From Lysobacter sp. KIS68-7 (GTDB lineage: Bacteria; Pseudomonadota; Gammaproteobacteria; Xanthomonadales; Xanthomonadaceae), in contig NZ_CP089925.1 in the NCBI RefSeq assembly GCF_021284745.1, forward strand, positions 930,001 to 994,000: a DNA stretch of 64,000 bases, given 5' to 3'. The position numbers and the translations under genes were made by a program. The notes beneath the pieces are model-generated. The model did not search any database. It was not told the DNA's origin and worked only from the letters and a program-made list of their open reading frames with translations. How positions within the stretch are numbered: the stretch's first letter is position 1; each line of letters opens with the position of its first letter. This document shows positions 46,244-57,769 of the stretch, piece after piece.

Positions 46244-47167
46244 TTACTTCGTCGGCTTCACGAAGCGCAGCGTCATGCGATCGCTTTCGCCGATCGCCTT
46301 GTACTTCGCATCGTCCTTGGCGTCGTGCTGGTTGGTGGGCGGCAGCGTCCACACACCGTTCGGATGGTCCTTGGTGTCCAGCGGGTTCGCGTTGACTTCG
46401 CTCTTCGCTTCCAGCTTGAAGCCCGCATCCTGCGCGTACTTGATCACCAGGTCTTCGGTGAGATAACCGGTCTTGATCTGCGTGGGCAGGTCGGTGCCCG
46501 GCTTGGCGCGATGGTCCTCGAAGCCCAGCGTGCCGCCCGGCTTGAGCACGTCGTAGAACGCCTTGAAATAGGCCTCCGCGTTGCCGTCCTCGACCCAGTT
46601 GTGCGCGTTGCGGAACGTCAGCACGACGTCGGCCGAACCCGCGGGGCCGAACGAGGGGTTCTTCGCATCGAAGATCCGCACTTCGCTCTTGCCGTATTCG
46701 GCGGCGTTGCCCGCGATCTTTTCGCGCAACTGCTTGTTGAGGTCGTAGCGATACTTCGGCTGGCCCGCGATGTTGTCGTCCCACACGGCGGCCACGTAAT
46801 GCCCGTTGTCGCGCAGGTACGGCGACAGGATCTCGGTCCACCAGCCGCCGCCGGGCGTGATCTCGATGACGGTCTCGTCCGCGTTGACGCCGAAGAACGT
46901 GAGCATGTCCTTCGGATGGCGGTACTTGTCGCGCGCGACGTTGTTCGGCGTGCGCCAGCTTCCGCCGATGGCCTCGTCGAGCGAGACGCCGGTGGCGTTG
47001 GTCACCATGGCGCCGGAGGACGAACTCGCACTGGCCACGCCGCCCTCCGCCGATGCGGACGCCGAGGCGGACGAAGTCGCACCGCTGCCACCCGAGGAGG
47101 CGCAGGCGGCGATCAGCGAAACGGCGAGGGCGAGCGACAACGAACGTGCGTAAGGCATGCGTGCCAT
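46244..47167 (-). CDS. Lipoprotein class I SAM-dependent methyltransferase-like (COG4798 type)
   Basis: The protein has 307 residues from the ATG at 47167 (ggag, 7 bases). A clear lipobox (LALAVSLIAAC) is followed by a Ser/Ala-rich linker and then a Rossmann-type core with TVIEITPGGGWWTEIL as the nucleotide-binding loop and TFRNAHNWV. The core looks like a SAM methyltransferase, but it is exported by sequence. S-adenosylmethionine is not expected in the periplasm, so the fold may bind a different ligand. The call to the predicted-methyltransferase family is by motif only. Confidence 0.75.
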   Translation of the reverse strand: MARMPYARSLSLALAVSLIAACASSGGSGATSSASASASAEGGVASASSSSGAMVTNATGVSLDEAIGGSWRTPNNVARDKYRHPKDMLTFFGVNADETVIEITPGGGWWTEILSPYLRDNGHYVAAVWDDNIAGQPKYRYDLNKQLREKIAGNAAEYGKSEVRIFDAKNPSFGPAGSADVVLTFRNAHNWVEDGNAEAYFKAFYDVLKPGGTLGFEDHRAKPGTDLPTQIKTGYLTEDLVIKYAQDAGFKLEAKSEVNANPLDTKDHPNGVWTLPPTNQHDAKDDAKYKAIGESDRMTLRFVKPTK

Positions 47168-47211
47168 GGGGCGACTCCGTCGATGGGGGCGTCAGGGTAA
47201 CGCCGGCCGGT

Positions 47212-48099
47212 TCAAGTTTGCGCGGCCTGGTAGCGCGCGGCCTCCTCGAGCACCCAGGCCTTGAACACCCCCAGCCCCCGGTGCGCGCGGGACCTCGGCG
47301 GATACACCAGGAAGTGGCTGAAATCAGCCTTCAGGCGTTCGTCGAACAACAGCTGCAGGCGGTTGGCGTCGATCAGGGGCCAGGCCAGCGTGAGCCGGCC
47401 GAGCACGATGCCCATGCCTTCGATGGCGGCGCGGTGCAGGGTTTCGGAGTCGTCGAAGTTCGCCACGTAACGCCGCGGCGCCTTGCCGCCGAAGCGCGCG
47501 AACCAATCGCTCCAGCGCCCGCCCGGTGCACCGAGCAAGGGGAAATCGCCGAGCGTTTCCAGCGTGGGGCGGCCGAGGCGTTCGATCAGCGCGGGGCTCG
47601 CGATCGGCGTCAGGTAATCGTCGAACAGGTGCACGGATTCCAGGCCCGGCCATTGCCCCGGGCCATAGCGCAGGCCTGCATCGATGTCGGTGTCGCGCTC
47701 GAAATCGACGACGCGGATCGTCGACTGCAGGTTGATCTCCAATTGCGGATGCGCCGCGAGGAAGGCGGGCAGGCGCGGCACGAGCCAGCTCGTCGCGAAC
47801 GAGGGCATCAGCGTGAGCGTCAGCTTCTCGTCGCGACTTGCACCGAACGGACGCAGCGCATGTTCGATCGCATCGAGGTGTTCGGCCACGCGATCGAACA
47901 ACTGCTGGCCATCGGCGGTGAGTTCCACGCCGCGCGGATTGCGCACGAACAGGCGTTGGCCGAGGCGCTCCTCGAGCCCGCGGATCTGGTGGCTCAGCGC
48001 GCTGATGGTCAGGTGCATCGACTCGGCCGCGCGGGAGAGGTTGCCCAAGCGGGCGGTGGCGACGAAGCCCTGCAGGGCATGCAGCGGTGGGCGGATCAC
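47212..48099 (-). CDS. LysR-family transcriptional regulator (GcvA-like)
   Basis: The protein has 295 residues with a GTG start and ggagg ribosome site. An N-terminal winged HTH (about 1-60, LSRAAESMHLTISALSHQIR) and a C-terminal effector-binding domain with DTDIDAGLRYG place it in the GcvA/AmpR branch. It is divergent from a small unknown gene with 106 bases between the starts, the usual layout for a LysR regulator and its target. The gap carries a nested dyad. Confidence 0.92.
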   Translation of the reverse strand: MIRPPLHALQGFVATARLGNLSRAAESMHLTISALSHQIRGLEERLGQRLFVRNPRGVELTADGQQLFDRVAEHLDAIEHALRPFGASRDEKLTLTLMPSFATSWLVPRLPAFLAAHPQLEINLQSTIRVVDFERDTDIDAGLRYGPGQWPGLESVHLFDDYLTPIASPALIERLGRPTLETLGDFPLLGAPGGRWSDWFARFGGKAPRRYVANFDDSETLHRAAIEGMGIVLGRLTLAWPLIDANRLQLLFDERLKADFSHFLVYPPRSRAHRGLGVFKAWVLEEAARYQAAQT

Positions 48100-48110
48100 G
48101 GCGCCTCCGA

Positions 48111-48191
48111 CTTGAATGGAATTGAAAGCTGGCTTGCCAACTTTGCGATTTTCAGGGGTCGAGGATGCCTCTATCTTTCATTCCACTCAAG
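48111..48191. promoter_or_regulatory. Nested dyad in the LysR / unknown-gene divergent gap
   Basis: Outer imperfect repeat: cttgaatggaattgaaag (48111-48128) inverted as ctttcattccactcaag (48175-48191), one mismatch and one base missing. Inner near-palindrome at 48126-48143 (aagctggcttgccaactt, 7 of 9 pairs match). Both fall between the divergent starts. The layout fits a LysR operator, or a leader hairpin for the unknown gene. Confidence 0.5.
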
Positions 48192-48205
48192 AAGGGAGCT
48201 GTCCC

Positions 48206-48559
48206 ATGCGCAACGAAACCACTCGTCTGTTCAAGGATCTGCTGTTCCTCAACGGCCACGTCGCCGACCCCCGGCTCGGCGCCGAACTCGCCTCGGAACA
48301 GCCCGAAGCAACGCCGGAACGCCCCTCGGAGGGCACCATGAACCTGTTCAAGAGCCTGTGGCTGCTGGGCGGCCTGGAATCCATCAGCCTGCGCGTCGGC
48401 GAAGACGACGAGCTCGCCTTCGGGCCGACCTACGGCAACGACGTTGCGTCGCAGCGTGTGTTCGGCAAGCGCGTGGAAGACGAAGCCGACGACGCCGTCG
48501 TGTACGCGCCGCGCGTGAAGGCGAAGCCCGCCCACGCCGCGCGCATGGCGCATTGCTGA
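48206..48559 (+). CDS. Small protein of unknown function, divergent from the LysR gene
   Basis: The protein has 117 residues from the ATG at 48206, which has an agggag ribosome site. The longer ORF start at 48116 lies in the dyad region and is unlikely. The N-terminal half contains two similar segments, TRLFKDLLFLNGHVADP and MNLFKSLWLLGGLESIS, which look like a short internal repeat. The rest is acidic, ending in an Ala/His-rich tail. No domain is known. It is probably the main target of the LysR regulator. Confidence 0.7.
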   Translation: MRNETTRLFKDLLFLNGHVADPRLGAELASEQPEATPERPSEGTMNLFKSLWLLGGLESISLRVGEDDELAFGPTYGNDVASQRVFGKRVEDEADDAVVYAPRVKAKPAHAARMAHC

Positions 48560-48565
48560 GTCAAA

Positions 48566-48592
48566 CCGGGCGCGGCCTTGCGCCGCGCCCGG
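48566..48592. terminator. GC-rich stem-loop between convergent genes
   Basis: A perfect 10-bp stem (ccgggcgcgg / ccgcgcccgg) with a 7-base loop separates the small unknown gene from icd. T tracts on either side are short, so it is a weak or Rho-assisted terminator for both directions. Confidence 0.6.
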
Positions 48593-48601
48593 ATGTTTCG
48601 A

Positions 48602-51043
<2,442 letters not shown>

Positions 51044-51544
51044 TTACTTCACGTCGAACTCGCGCGTCTGCACCACGCTGCCATCCAGCATGACTTCCAC
51101 CTTGTACTTGCCGGTCGGCCACGGCTTGCTGTTGGTGATCTCGAAGTCCCAGGCCTGGTCGCCCTGGAGCTGCACGTCGCGGGACTCTTCGTTGACGGTC
51201 TGGTTGCTGTCGACGTGCGTCCAGCGCGCGCCGATCTTCGCGGGCGTTGCAGCGGCGCCGGCGCGCGTGCCGACCGCGGCGATGATCTTGTCCTTCGCGC
51301 CGAAGGTGGTCATCGGCGTGGCGATCTTCATGTCGGCGCCGGCGGCATTGCCGAGGTCGACGGAGGTGACGCTCGCAGCGATGGGCGCGGGCGTCATCAT
51401 CGGCGGCGGCGCCGCGACCGTGGCCGCGGGCGGCGGCGTGGCGACCACCGGTGCTTCGGCTTCCTTCTTCTTGCAGCCGGCGACCGCGAGCACGGCGCAC
51501 AACGCGACGGCGGCGGGAACGGCGATCAGGCGAATGCGATTCAT
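51044..51544 (-). CDS. Lipoprotein of unknown function
   Basis: The protein has 166 residues from the ATG at 51544 (aggag ribosome site). The lipobox is AVLAVAGC. A Pro/Ala linker of about 30 residues is followed by a compact domain ending in a strand-rich stretch (KYKVEVMLDGSVVQTREFDV), which could be an Ig-like fold. It lies between a LysM protein gene and icd on the same strand. No domain is recognised. Confidence 0.65.
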   Translation of the reverse strand: MNRIRLIAVPAAVALCAVLAVAGCKKKEAEAPVVATPPPAATVAAPPPMMTPAPIAASVTSVDLGNAAGADMKIATPMTTFGAKDKIIAAVGTRAGAAATPAKIGARWTHVDSNQTVNEESRDVQLQGDQAWDFEITNSKPWPTGKYKVEVMLDGSVVQTREFDVK

Positions 51545-51582
51545 GGCAGGGCTCCTGCGAAACGTGGGCGATGGGGAGGCGT

Positions 51583-51915
51583 TCAATGCGGCGCGTCGGG
51601 CGCGCCGTCGCCGTCGAGGTCGATGGCGGGGATCTTCAGGACCTGGCCAGGCTGGATGCGGTCCGGGTCGTCGAGCTGGTCGCGGTTCGCTTCGAAGATC
51701 GCGTTCCATTTGTTCGCGCGGCCGTAGTGCGCCTTCGCAATGTGCGAGAGCGTGTCGCCTTTCTGCACGGTGTAGGTCGTGCCTTCGGGTGCCAGGCCTT
51801 CTCCGCGCACGGTCCCGGTCACGCCGCTGAAGTCGGGCTTCTCGGGAATCACGCCTTCCGTGCCGCGCACCGTGCCCTGCACGCCGCTGAAGTCGGGCTT
51901 TTTTTCGTTGCTCAT
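51583..51915 (-). CDS. LysM-domain protein
   Basis: The protein has 110 residues. Two near-identical 20-residue segments, each with a KPDFSGV-GTVRG core, come first (about 1-40), then a LysM domain ([19 protein letters not shown] through [10 protein letters not shown]), and a short acidic tail ([12 protein letters not shown]). LysM binds N-acetylglucosamine in peptidoglycan. No signal peptide is visible, which is odd for a cell-wall-binding domain; such BON/LysM-like cytoplasmic proteins exist. It lies 38 bases from the lipoprotein gene and is likely co-transcribed. Confidence 0.82.
   Translation of the reverse strand: MSNEKKPDFSGVQGTVRGTEGVIPEKPDFSGVTGTVRGEGLAPEGTTYTVQKGDTLSHIAKAHYGRANKWNAIFEANRDQLDDPDRIQPGQVLKIPAIDLDGDGAPDAPH
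51821..51900. repeat. 60-bp tandem duplication in the LysM gene
   Basis: A 20-bp stretch is exactly repeated at 51821-51840 and 51881-51900, 60 bases apart, inside a longer diverged repeat. It encodes the repeated KPDFSGV segments and suggests a recent in-frame duplication. Confidence 0.85.
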
Positions 51916-51994
51916 GGAGGGGGCTCCCCCCGGCGCGGGGGCGGCCGGGGACGCCGCAGGGAAGCACGTGCCGCGTTAAGGCTGCTTCACCGGA

Positions 51995-52810
51995 TCATTG
52001 GCGCAGCGCGCGCACCGCAGTGGGTGGCGCGAATCCGGGCGTGGCGCGCCACGGATTGATGTCGAGTCCGCCGCGTCGCGTGTACAGCGCTTCGACCGAC
52101 AGGCGTTCGGGACGGCAATGTGTCATCAGGTCGACGTGGATGCGTTCGACGCATTGCTCGTGGAACTCGGCGTGGTCGCGGAAACTCACGAGGTAGCGCA
52201 GCAGTCCCGCCGGATCGATGCGCGGGCCGCGATAGTCGATGCGCACTTCGGCCCAGTCGGGTTGGCCGGTGACGGGGCAGTTCGACTTGAGCAGGGCCGA
52301 GCGCAGGCGTTGCTCGACGATGTCATCTCCGCACGACAGATAAGCGGCCTTCGGCGGACCGTAGTCGTCGATCGCGATGTCCTGCGCATCCAGGTCCACG
52401 ACGCCCGCGTCGTCGCCGACCATCGGCGGCAAACCGAAACGCACGTCGACCGGTGCACCTGCCGCCTTCGACAGATCGCCTGCGATGCGTGCGCGCACTT
52501 CGTCCGCGCTGTCCATGTGCGTCGCGTTGAACGAGTTGAGATAGAGCTTCAGCGATTTGGATTCGACCAGGTTCGGCGAAGCGGCGGGCACGGTGAACGT
52601 CGCGACCTGCACGACGGGTTTGCCGCGCGCGTCGAGCCAGGACAACTCGTACGCGTGCCAGCGATCATGGCCTGCAAACGGTAGCGGCGCACCCTCGGGC
52701 AGGGCGAGCGCGGTGCGCCCGATCGTGCGGGCGATCGGGAACAACAGGCCCGGGTCGTAATGGCGCGGATAGTCGACGGGGCGGCCGAGCGGGAGTTCGT
52801 GCGAAGTCAT
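51995..52810 (-). CDS. queF: NADPH-dependent 7-cyano-7-deazaguanine reductase QueF (long form)
   Basis: The protein has 271 residues, the two-domain type. The substrate Glu in [13 protein letters not shown] (Glu84), the catalytic Cys178 in [11 protein letters not shown], and the FHEQCVERI motif in the second half are all present. It reduces preQ0 to preQ1 in queuosine synthesis. I take the ATG at 52810 (MTSHELPLG). It is divergent from the amino-acid permease. Confidence 0.96.
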   Translation of the reverse strand: MTSHELPLGRPVDYPRHYDPGLLFPIARTIGRTALALPEGAPLPFAGHDRWHAYELSWLDARGKPVVQVATFTVPAASPNLVESKSLKLYLNSFNATHMDSADEVRARIAGDLSKAAGAPVDVRFGLPPMVGDDAGVVDLDAQDIAIDDYGPPKAAYLSCGDDIVEQRLRSALLKSNCPVTGQPDWAEVRIDYRGPRIDPAGLLRYLVSFRDHAEFHEQCVERIHVDLMTHCRPERLSVEALYTRRGGLDINPWRATPGFAPPTAVRALRQ

Positions 52811-52904
52811 GGCGGCCATTCTACGGACCCCCGCGTGACCAGCCGGACGGGACTCGCGTTCACGGCGCGGGCATGCGACGCTCGGCCGACCAGGGGAGAC
52901 AGCG

Positions 52905-54236
52905 ATGGATCAGCCGATGCACGCACCACGCGCCACCATGCAAGGGGAAGCCGCACTCATCCGTGCCGTCGGCACGTTCGCGCTGACGGCCGCCGTCATC
53001 AACGTGATCATCGGCGGCGGCATCTTCCGCATGCCCGCGTCGCTGTCGACGCAGGTCGGCATGGCCGCGCCCCTGGCGCTGATCGCCGGCGCGATCGCGA
53101 TCATCCCGATCGCGCTGTGCTTCGCCGCGGTCGGCAGCCGCGTGCTCGCCACGGGCGGCCCCTACACCTACCTGACGGCCACCTTCGGCCAGTTCGCCGG
53201 CTTCATCGCGGGCGCGCTGATGTGGATCAGCAACATCACCTCGAGCGCGGGCGTCGCCGCGGCCTTGTCGGAACAGGTCGCCAACCTCGTGCCGGCCTTC
53301 GCACCGGCGCTGCCGCGTGCGTTGCTGATCACGGGCGTGTACGGCGCGTTGTTCGCGCTGAATGCGTTCGGCGTGAAGCTCGGTGCGCGCGCGATCGTCG
53401 CGCTGGCGGCGCTGAAACTCACACCGCTGTTCCTGCTCGCCGCCATCGGCATCTGGTTCGTGGACTGGAGCCAGGTGAGCTTCGCGGTCGGCGACGTGCC
53501 TTCGTGGAGTGCGCTCGGCGCGTCGATGGCGCTGGTGATGTTCGCGTACTCCGGCATGGAAACCGCGCTCGTGCCCTCCGGCGAACTGCGCGATCCTTCG
53601 CGCAACGTGCCGCGTGCGACGGTCGCGGCGATCCTGCTGGTCGTGCTGCTGTATCTCGGCCTGCAGATCGTCGGCCAGGGCGTCCTCGGCGCGGGCCTGG
53701 GCAAGAGCAGCGTGCCCGTCGCCGACACGGCAGCCGCGTTGTGGACGCCGGCGCGCGTGATCTTCCTCATCACCGCCTGCATTTCGATGACGGGCTTCAT
53801 GATGGGCAACCTGCTCGGCACGTCGCGCCTGGTGTACGCGCTCGGCCGCGACGGTTACCTGCCGCGCGTGTTCGGTCGCGTGACCGAATCGCATCGCGTG
53901 CCGATGTGGGCGCTGGTCGCGCACGCGGTGCCGGCCTGGGTGCTCGCGATCGCGGGCAACTTCGATTCGCTCGCGCTCATTTCGGGCGGCGCGATCTGCC
54001 TGGTGTACGGCTTGGTCAGCATGGCGGCCTGGCGTGCGCAGCGCCGGGACCTGCGCGAACGCGGCGATGCGCCCTTCGTGCTGCGCGGTGGCCCACTCGT
54101 GCCGGCGCTCGCGGTGGGTGCGATGGTGCTGATCGTGATGACGCTGACGCAGAAGGAGTTCGCTGCGATCGGCATTGCGCTCGCGGCGCTCGTCGCGGTC
54201 TACGCCGGGCTGGTGTTCGTTCGCCGCCGCGCTTAA
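52905..54236 (+). CDS. APC-family amino-acid permease
   Basis: The protein has 443 residues with about 12 membrane helices. The first helix carries the APC motif [13 protein letters not shown], and the middle [16 protein letters not shown] and [13 protein letters not shown] segments fit the amino acid/polyamine/organocation family. A good ribosome site (caggggagac) precedes it. The substrate cannot be told from sequence. Its stop overlaps the zapE stop (TTAA) tail to tail. Confidence 0.9.
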   Translation: MDQPMHAPRATMQGEAALIRAVGTFALTAAVINVIIGGGIFRMPASLSTQVGMAAPLALIAGAIAIIPIALCFAAVGSRVLATGGPYTYLTATFGQFAGFIAGALMWISNITSSAGVAAALSEQVANLVPAFAPALPRALLITGVYGALFALNAFGVKLGARAIVALAALKLTPLFLLAAIGIWFVDWSQVSFAVGDVPSWSALGASMALVMFAYSGMETALVPSGELRDPSRNVPRATVAAILLVVLLYLGLQIVGQGVLGAGLGKSSVPVADTAAALWTPARVIFLITACISMTGFMMGNLLGTSRLVYALGRDGYLPRVFGRVTESHRVPMWALVAHAVPAWVLAIAGNFDSLALISGGAICLVYGLVSMAAWRAQRRDLRERGDAPFVLRGGPLVPALAVGAMVLIVMTLTQKEFAAIGIALAALVAVYAGLVFVRRRA

Positions 54237-55336
54237 GCGCGGTGTTCGAGCGCGAGGTAATCGGCCGACTGCATCTCGATCAGGCGCGATGCAGTGCGCT
54301 CGAAGGCGCCGAGCAGGCGTTCGCCGGAATACAGCTGCATCGGCGTGGCGTCCGCGGTGCAGACCAGGTTGACGTGGCGGTCGTAGAGCTCGTCGACGAG
54401 ATTGACGAAGCGCCGCGCGGCATCGTCCTTCAGCGGCGTGAAATGCGGGATGCCGCCGAGGAGCAGCGTGTGGCATTCGCGCGCGAGTTCGATGTAATCC
54501 GACGTACCACGCGGGCCTTCGCAGAGCGCCGCGAAATCGAACCAGGCCAGGCCCTCGGCCAGTTCGCGCGAAGCAATCGTGCGGCCGTCGACGACGAAGG
54601 GCCCTTCTTCGCGCGGGCAACCGTGGCTCAAGGCCTCCCAGCGTTCGCGCAGCCACGCATCGGACTCCGCGTCGAGCGGCGCGCGATAAACGGGTGATTG
54701 CGTCAACGCGCGCAGGCGATAGTCCTGCGGGCTGTCCAGGTGCACGACGACGCAATGCTGCTGCACCAGCGCGATCGCCGGCAGGAAGCGCGCGCGCTGC
54801 AGGCCGTCCTTGTAGAGGTCGGCGGGCGCGGCGTTGGAGCTGGTGACCAGCGCGATGCCTTCGGCGAACAGGCGTTCGAGCAGGCGCGCGAGCAACATCG
54901 CATCGCCGATGTCGCTGACGAAGAATTCATCGAGCACCAGCACGCGCAGGGACGCGCGCCATTCCTTCGCGATCGCGGCGAGCGGATCGCGTTCGCCGGC
55001 ATGCGCGCGCAGCCGCTCGTGCACTTCGCGCATGAAGCGGTGGAAATGCGTGCGGCGCTTCTGCGTGATCGGCAGACCGTCGTAGAACAGGTCGATCAGG
55101 AAGGTCTTGCCGCGGCCCACGCCGCCCCACAGGTACAGGCCTTGCGGCGCGGCAGGCGTCGCATTCCCATTGCCGAACAGGCGCCCGAAGAACCCGCGCC
55201 CCTCGACGGGCTGCGACAAGGCGTCGTGCATCCGATCCAGTTCGCGCAACGCGGGATGCTGCGCCGGATCGTCCTGCCATTCGCCTCGCGCCACACCGGC
55301 GGCGTAGGCCGCCGATGGCATCGTCGATTCGCTCAT
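54233..55336 (-). CDS. zapE: Cell division protein ZapE (AFG1-like ATPase)
   Basis: The protein has 367 residues. Walker A is GGVGRGKT (71-78), Walker B is LVLDEFFV, and FHRFMREVHERL and the C-terminal TADATPMQLYSG fit the AFG1/ZapE family. In E. coli ZapE acts at the division septum, interacting with FtsZ. The start at 55336 overlaps the stop of the hydrolase gene (ATGA), so the two are co-translated. Confidence 0.93.
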   Translation of the reverse strand: MSESTMPSAAYAAGVARGEWQDDPAQHPALRELDRMHDALSQPVEGRGFFGRLFGNGNATPAAPQGLYLWGGVGRGKTFLIDLFYDGLPITQKRRTHFHRFMREVHERLRAHAGERDPLAAIAKEWRASLRVLVLDEFFVSDIGDAMLLARLLERLFAEGIALVTSSNAAPADLYKDGLQRARFLPAIALVQQHCVVVHLDSPQDYRLRALTQSPVYRAPLDAESDAWLRERWEALSHGCPREEGPFVVDGRTIASRELAEGLAWFDFAALCEGPRGTSDYIELARECHTLLLGGIPHFTPLKDDAARRFVNLVDELYDRHVNLVCTADATPMQLYSGERLLGAFERTASRLIEMQSADYLALEHRA

Positions 55337-56007
55337 GCGCCCGGCAACCAGGGCCGCACGCCGCTCTTGATCGCACCGCGCAGGTCCATCAGCTTGCGGT
55401 GGAAGAAGTGGCTGGTCTCGGGCATCAGCACGAGTTCCGGCGGCGGTTTCAGCTGTTCGGCCCAGGCCTTCACTGCCTGCGCGTCCACGATTTCGTCGGC
55501 TTCGCCCTGGATCACGAGCCACGGGCACTGGGGATGGGCGATGTCCGTGAAGTCCCAGCTGCGTCCCACGGGCGGCGCGATCGACAGCAGCATGCCGGGC
55601 TGCAGGTCCGCGGCGTTCTTGTAAGTGACATAGGCGCCGAAGCTGAAGCCGGCGAGCCACAACTGTTTGCCCGGATGCTGCGCACGGGTCCATGCAACGA
55701 CGGCGCGCAGGTCGTCGCTCTCGCCCCGGCCTTCGTCGAAGCTGCCTTCCGAACGCCCGACGCCACGGAAGTTGAAGCGCACCGTGGTCGCGCCGGATTC
55801 GCGCAGGGCGCGCGCGGCCATGGTCACGACCTTGTTGTGCATCGTCCCGCCCTCGGTGGGCAGCGGGTGGCAGACGACCGCGACCAGCGGCAGCGGCGCG
55901 GCGTCGTCTTCCGGAACGTCGACGCCGACTTCGAGCTTGCCGGCGGGGCCATCGATCAGGAAGGCCTGGTCCGCGGGGGCGACGCCTGGGGGAACGGGAG
56001 TGCTCAT
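55333..56007 (-). CDS. Alpha/beta hydrolase (dienelactone-hydrolase-like)
   Basis: The protein has 224 residues starting at MSTPVPPG (56007). Nucleophile Ser122 in GFSFGA, oxyanion residues in CHPLPTEGG, and a closing His (ETSHFF) fit the small cytosolic alpha/beta hydrolases. FRGVGRSEGSFD is a typical family segment. The substrate is unknown; coupling to zapE is notable. Confidence 0.88.
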   Translation of the reverse strand: MSTPVPPGVAPADQAFLIDGPAGKLEVGVDVPEDDAAPLPLVAVVCHPLPTEGGTMHNKVVTMAARALRESGATTVRFNFRGVGRSEGSFDEGRGESDDLRAVVAWTRAQHPGKQLWLAGFSFGAYVTYKNAADLQPGMLLSIAPPVGRSWDFTDIAHPQCPWLVIQGEADEIVDAQAVKAWAEQLKPPPELVLMPETSHFFHRKLMDLRGAIKSGVRPWLPGA

Positions 56008-56060
56008 CGCATCATGATGCCGGAGCGGCTGTCGGGACCGCGCATTTCCATTCCCGTAAA

Positions 56061-56089
56061 CGAAAACGCCGCCCACGGGGGACGGCGTT
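56061..56089 (-). terminator. Terminator after the cytochrome c gene
   Basis: A stem of acgccg(cc)/(tc)cggcgt type, followed on the minus strand by ttttcgttt. It is about 25 bases past the stop of the cytochrome gene and ends that transcript ahead of the hydrolase gene. Confidence 0.75.
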
Positions 56090-56113
56090 CGCGGGCTGCC
56101 GGGTGGGCAGGCC

Positions 56114-56629
56114 TTACTTCACGTTGGCCAGCATCCAGTCGACCGTGGCCTTGACCTGGTCGTCGGTGAGAGCCGGGTTGCCGCCCTTCGGGGGCATCAC
56201 GCCCGCCGTGCCCTGGAAGCCTTTGATCGCGTGCTTGTGCAGCGTCTCGACGCCCTTGGAGGCGCGTGCGCCCAGGCCGGCCGCGGTCAGCATCGGCGCG
56301 CCGCCCGCACCCGAGGTGTGGCAGCCGGTGCACAGGTTGTTGAAGATCACCGAGCCGTCCATCGTGCCGCCGTAGGCGACCGAGGACGCGGCCTTCGCCG
56401 CCGCCGCCGCAACGGCCGCCGCCTGCGCCGCAGCGCCGGTCTGGCCCGCGTAGACCGCGCCGGCCGGCGCGATGCGGTTGAGCTGGCGCTGCACGGTCGC
56501 CGGATCCACTTCGGCCGGGACGCGGCCCTGCAGGTGGTGGGCGAACAGGATGAGCGAGACGGTGAGGGCGGCCAGGAAGCCGATCACCATCGAGAATTTC
56601 TTGAGGAAGTCGAGGTCGTAGTTGCGCAC
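56114..56629 (-). CDS. Membrane-anchored cytochrome c5-type protein
   Basis: The protein has 171 residues from a GTG at 56629 ([12 protein letters not shown]). A single helix (about 13-32) anchors it, and an Ala-rich linker leads to a haem domain with CTGCH and a closing [14 protein letters not shown] with the axial Met. It is an electron carrier in the periplasm. The longer ORF upstream overlaps the tRNA and is not used. Confidence 0.88.
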   Translation of the reverse strand: MRNYDLDFLKKFSMVIGFLAALTVSLILFAHHLQGRVPAEVDPATVQRQLNRIAPAGAVYAGQTGAAAQAAAVAAAAAKAASSVAYGGTMDGSVIFNNLCTGCHTSGAGGAPMLTAAGLGARASKGVETLHKHAIKGFQGTAGVMPPKGGNPALTDDQVKATVDWMLANVK

Positions 56630-56718
56630 GATCCGTCCAGGTGCGCGTTGCCGCGCAAAGCCAATCAAAGAGCCGCGGATTATTCCAGAAGCGCCGAATT
56701 CGCGCGAGTCGGGGGGTT

Positions 56719-56795
56719 TGGCGCGCCCGGAGGGATTCGAACCCCCGACCAATGGCTTCGGAAGCCACTACTCTATCCGGCTGAGCTACGGGCGC
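56719..56795 (-). tRNA. tRNA-Arg (anticodon CCG)
   Basis: A 77-base cloverleaf on the minus strand starts GCGCCCGTAGCTCAGC, has the anticodon loop TTCCGAA (anticodon CCG), a TTCGAAT T-loop, and ends in an encoded CCA. The acceptor stem pairs GCGCCCG with CGGGCGC. It reads the CGG arginine codon. Confidence 0.97.
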
Positions 56796-56857
56796 TTTGC
56801 GATGGAATCCCGCGGGTGCCCACGGGGCGCGCATTCTCGCACAGGAGGGGGACGACG

Positions 56858-57769
56858 ATGAGCTACGAACGCGATTACGCGCCGGTCCCGCCACCGGTCC
56901 CGGCCTGGCGCGTGCGCCTTGGCCTGTACTGGCAACTGGTGCGCGGTGACCGCCCGGTCGGCTGGCTGCTCCTGTTGTGGCCGACGTGGTGGGGGCTGTG
57001 GATCGCTGCCGACGGCATCCCGCCGTGGTGGACCCTGATCGTCTTCAGCGCCGGCGTGTGGCTCACGCGCTCGGCGGGCTGCGTCATCAACGACTACGCC
57101 GATCGCTGGCTCGACCCGCAGGTGGAACGCACGCGCGACCGGCCGTTGGCCACCGGCGCGGTGCGCGGGCGCGAAGCGCTGATGGTGTTCGCCGTCCTCA
57201 TGCTGGCCGCTTTCGCCCTCGTGCTGACGATGAATCGGCTCACGATCTATCTCAGCGTCGTCGGCGTGCTGCTCGCCGCCAGTTATCCCTACCTCAAGCG
57301 CTATACCTATTTGCCGCAGGTGTACCTCGGGCTCGCATTCGGATGGGGCATCCCGCTGGGATTCGCCGCGATCCACGGCGAAGTGCCGCCGATCGCGTGG
57401 GTGCTCTACGCCGCGAACATCCTGTGGGCGACGGCCTACGACACCTGGTACGCGATGGTCGACCGCGACGACGACCTGCGCGCCGGCGCGAAGTCCACCG
57501 CGATCCTGTTCGGCGACCTCGATCTCATCGCGCAGGGCGTGCTGTACGCGTGCTTCTTTTTCGCGCTGTTCCTGGTGGGCCGCCAGGCCGCGCTGGGGCA
57601 GGCGTACTGGATCGCACTCGGCATCGCCGCGCTGCTGGTCGCCTGGGAGTTCGTGATTGCCCGGCATCGCGAGCGCGAGGCGTGCTTCCGCGCGTTCCTG
57701 CACAACCAATGGGTCGGGGCGACGGTGTTCGCGGGCATCGCGATCGCGCTCTGGCAGAAGGCCCACTGA
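56858..57769 (+). CDS. ubiA: 4-hydroxybenzoate polyprenyltransferase UbiA
   Basis: The protein has 303 residues from the ATG at 56858 (aggagg ribosome site). The aspartate-rich motif NDYADRWLD (78-86) and the second motif DRDDDLRAG bind prenyl diphosphate with Mg. There are about 8-9 membrane helices. It attaches the polyprenyl tail to 4-hydroxybenzoate in ubiquinone synthesis. It starts next to tRNA-Arg on the opposite strand. Confidence 0.95.
   Translation: MSYERDYAPVPPPVPAWRVRLGLYWQLVRGDRPVGWLLLLWPTWWGLWIAADGIPPWWTLIVFSAGVWLTRSAGCVINDYADRWLDPQVERTRDRPLATGAVRGREALMVFAVLMLAAFALVLTMNRLTIYLSVVGVLLAASYPYLKRYTYLPQVYLGLAFGWGIPLGFAAIHGEVPPIAWVLYAANILWATAYDTWYAMVDRDDDLRAGAKSTAILFGDLDLIAQGVLYACFFFALFLVGRQAALGQAYWIALGIAALLVAWEFVIARHREREACFRAFLHNQWVGATVFAGIAIALWQKAH

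Noticed and set aside
51821-51900. Repeated 20-mer taken as a possible CRISPR or mobile-element end
   Set aside because: Only two copies, in frame inside a coding sequence and without spacers of uniform length, so an in-gene duplication explains it.
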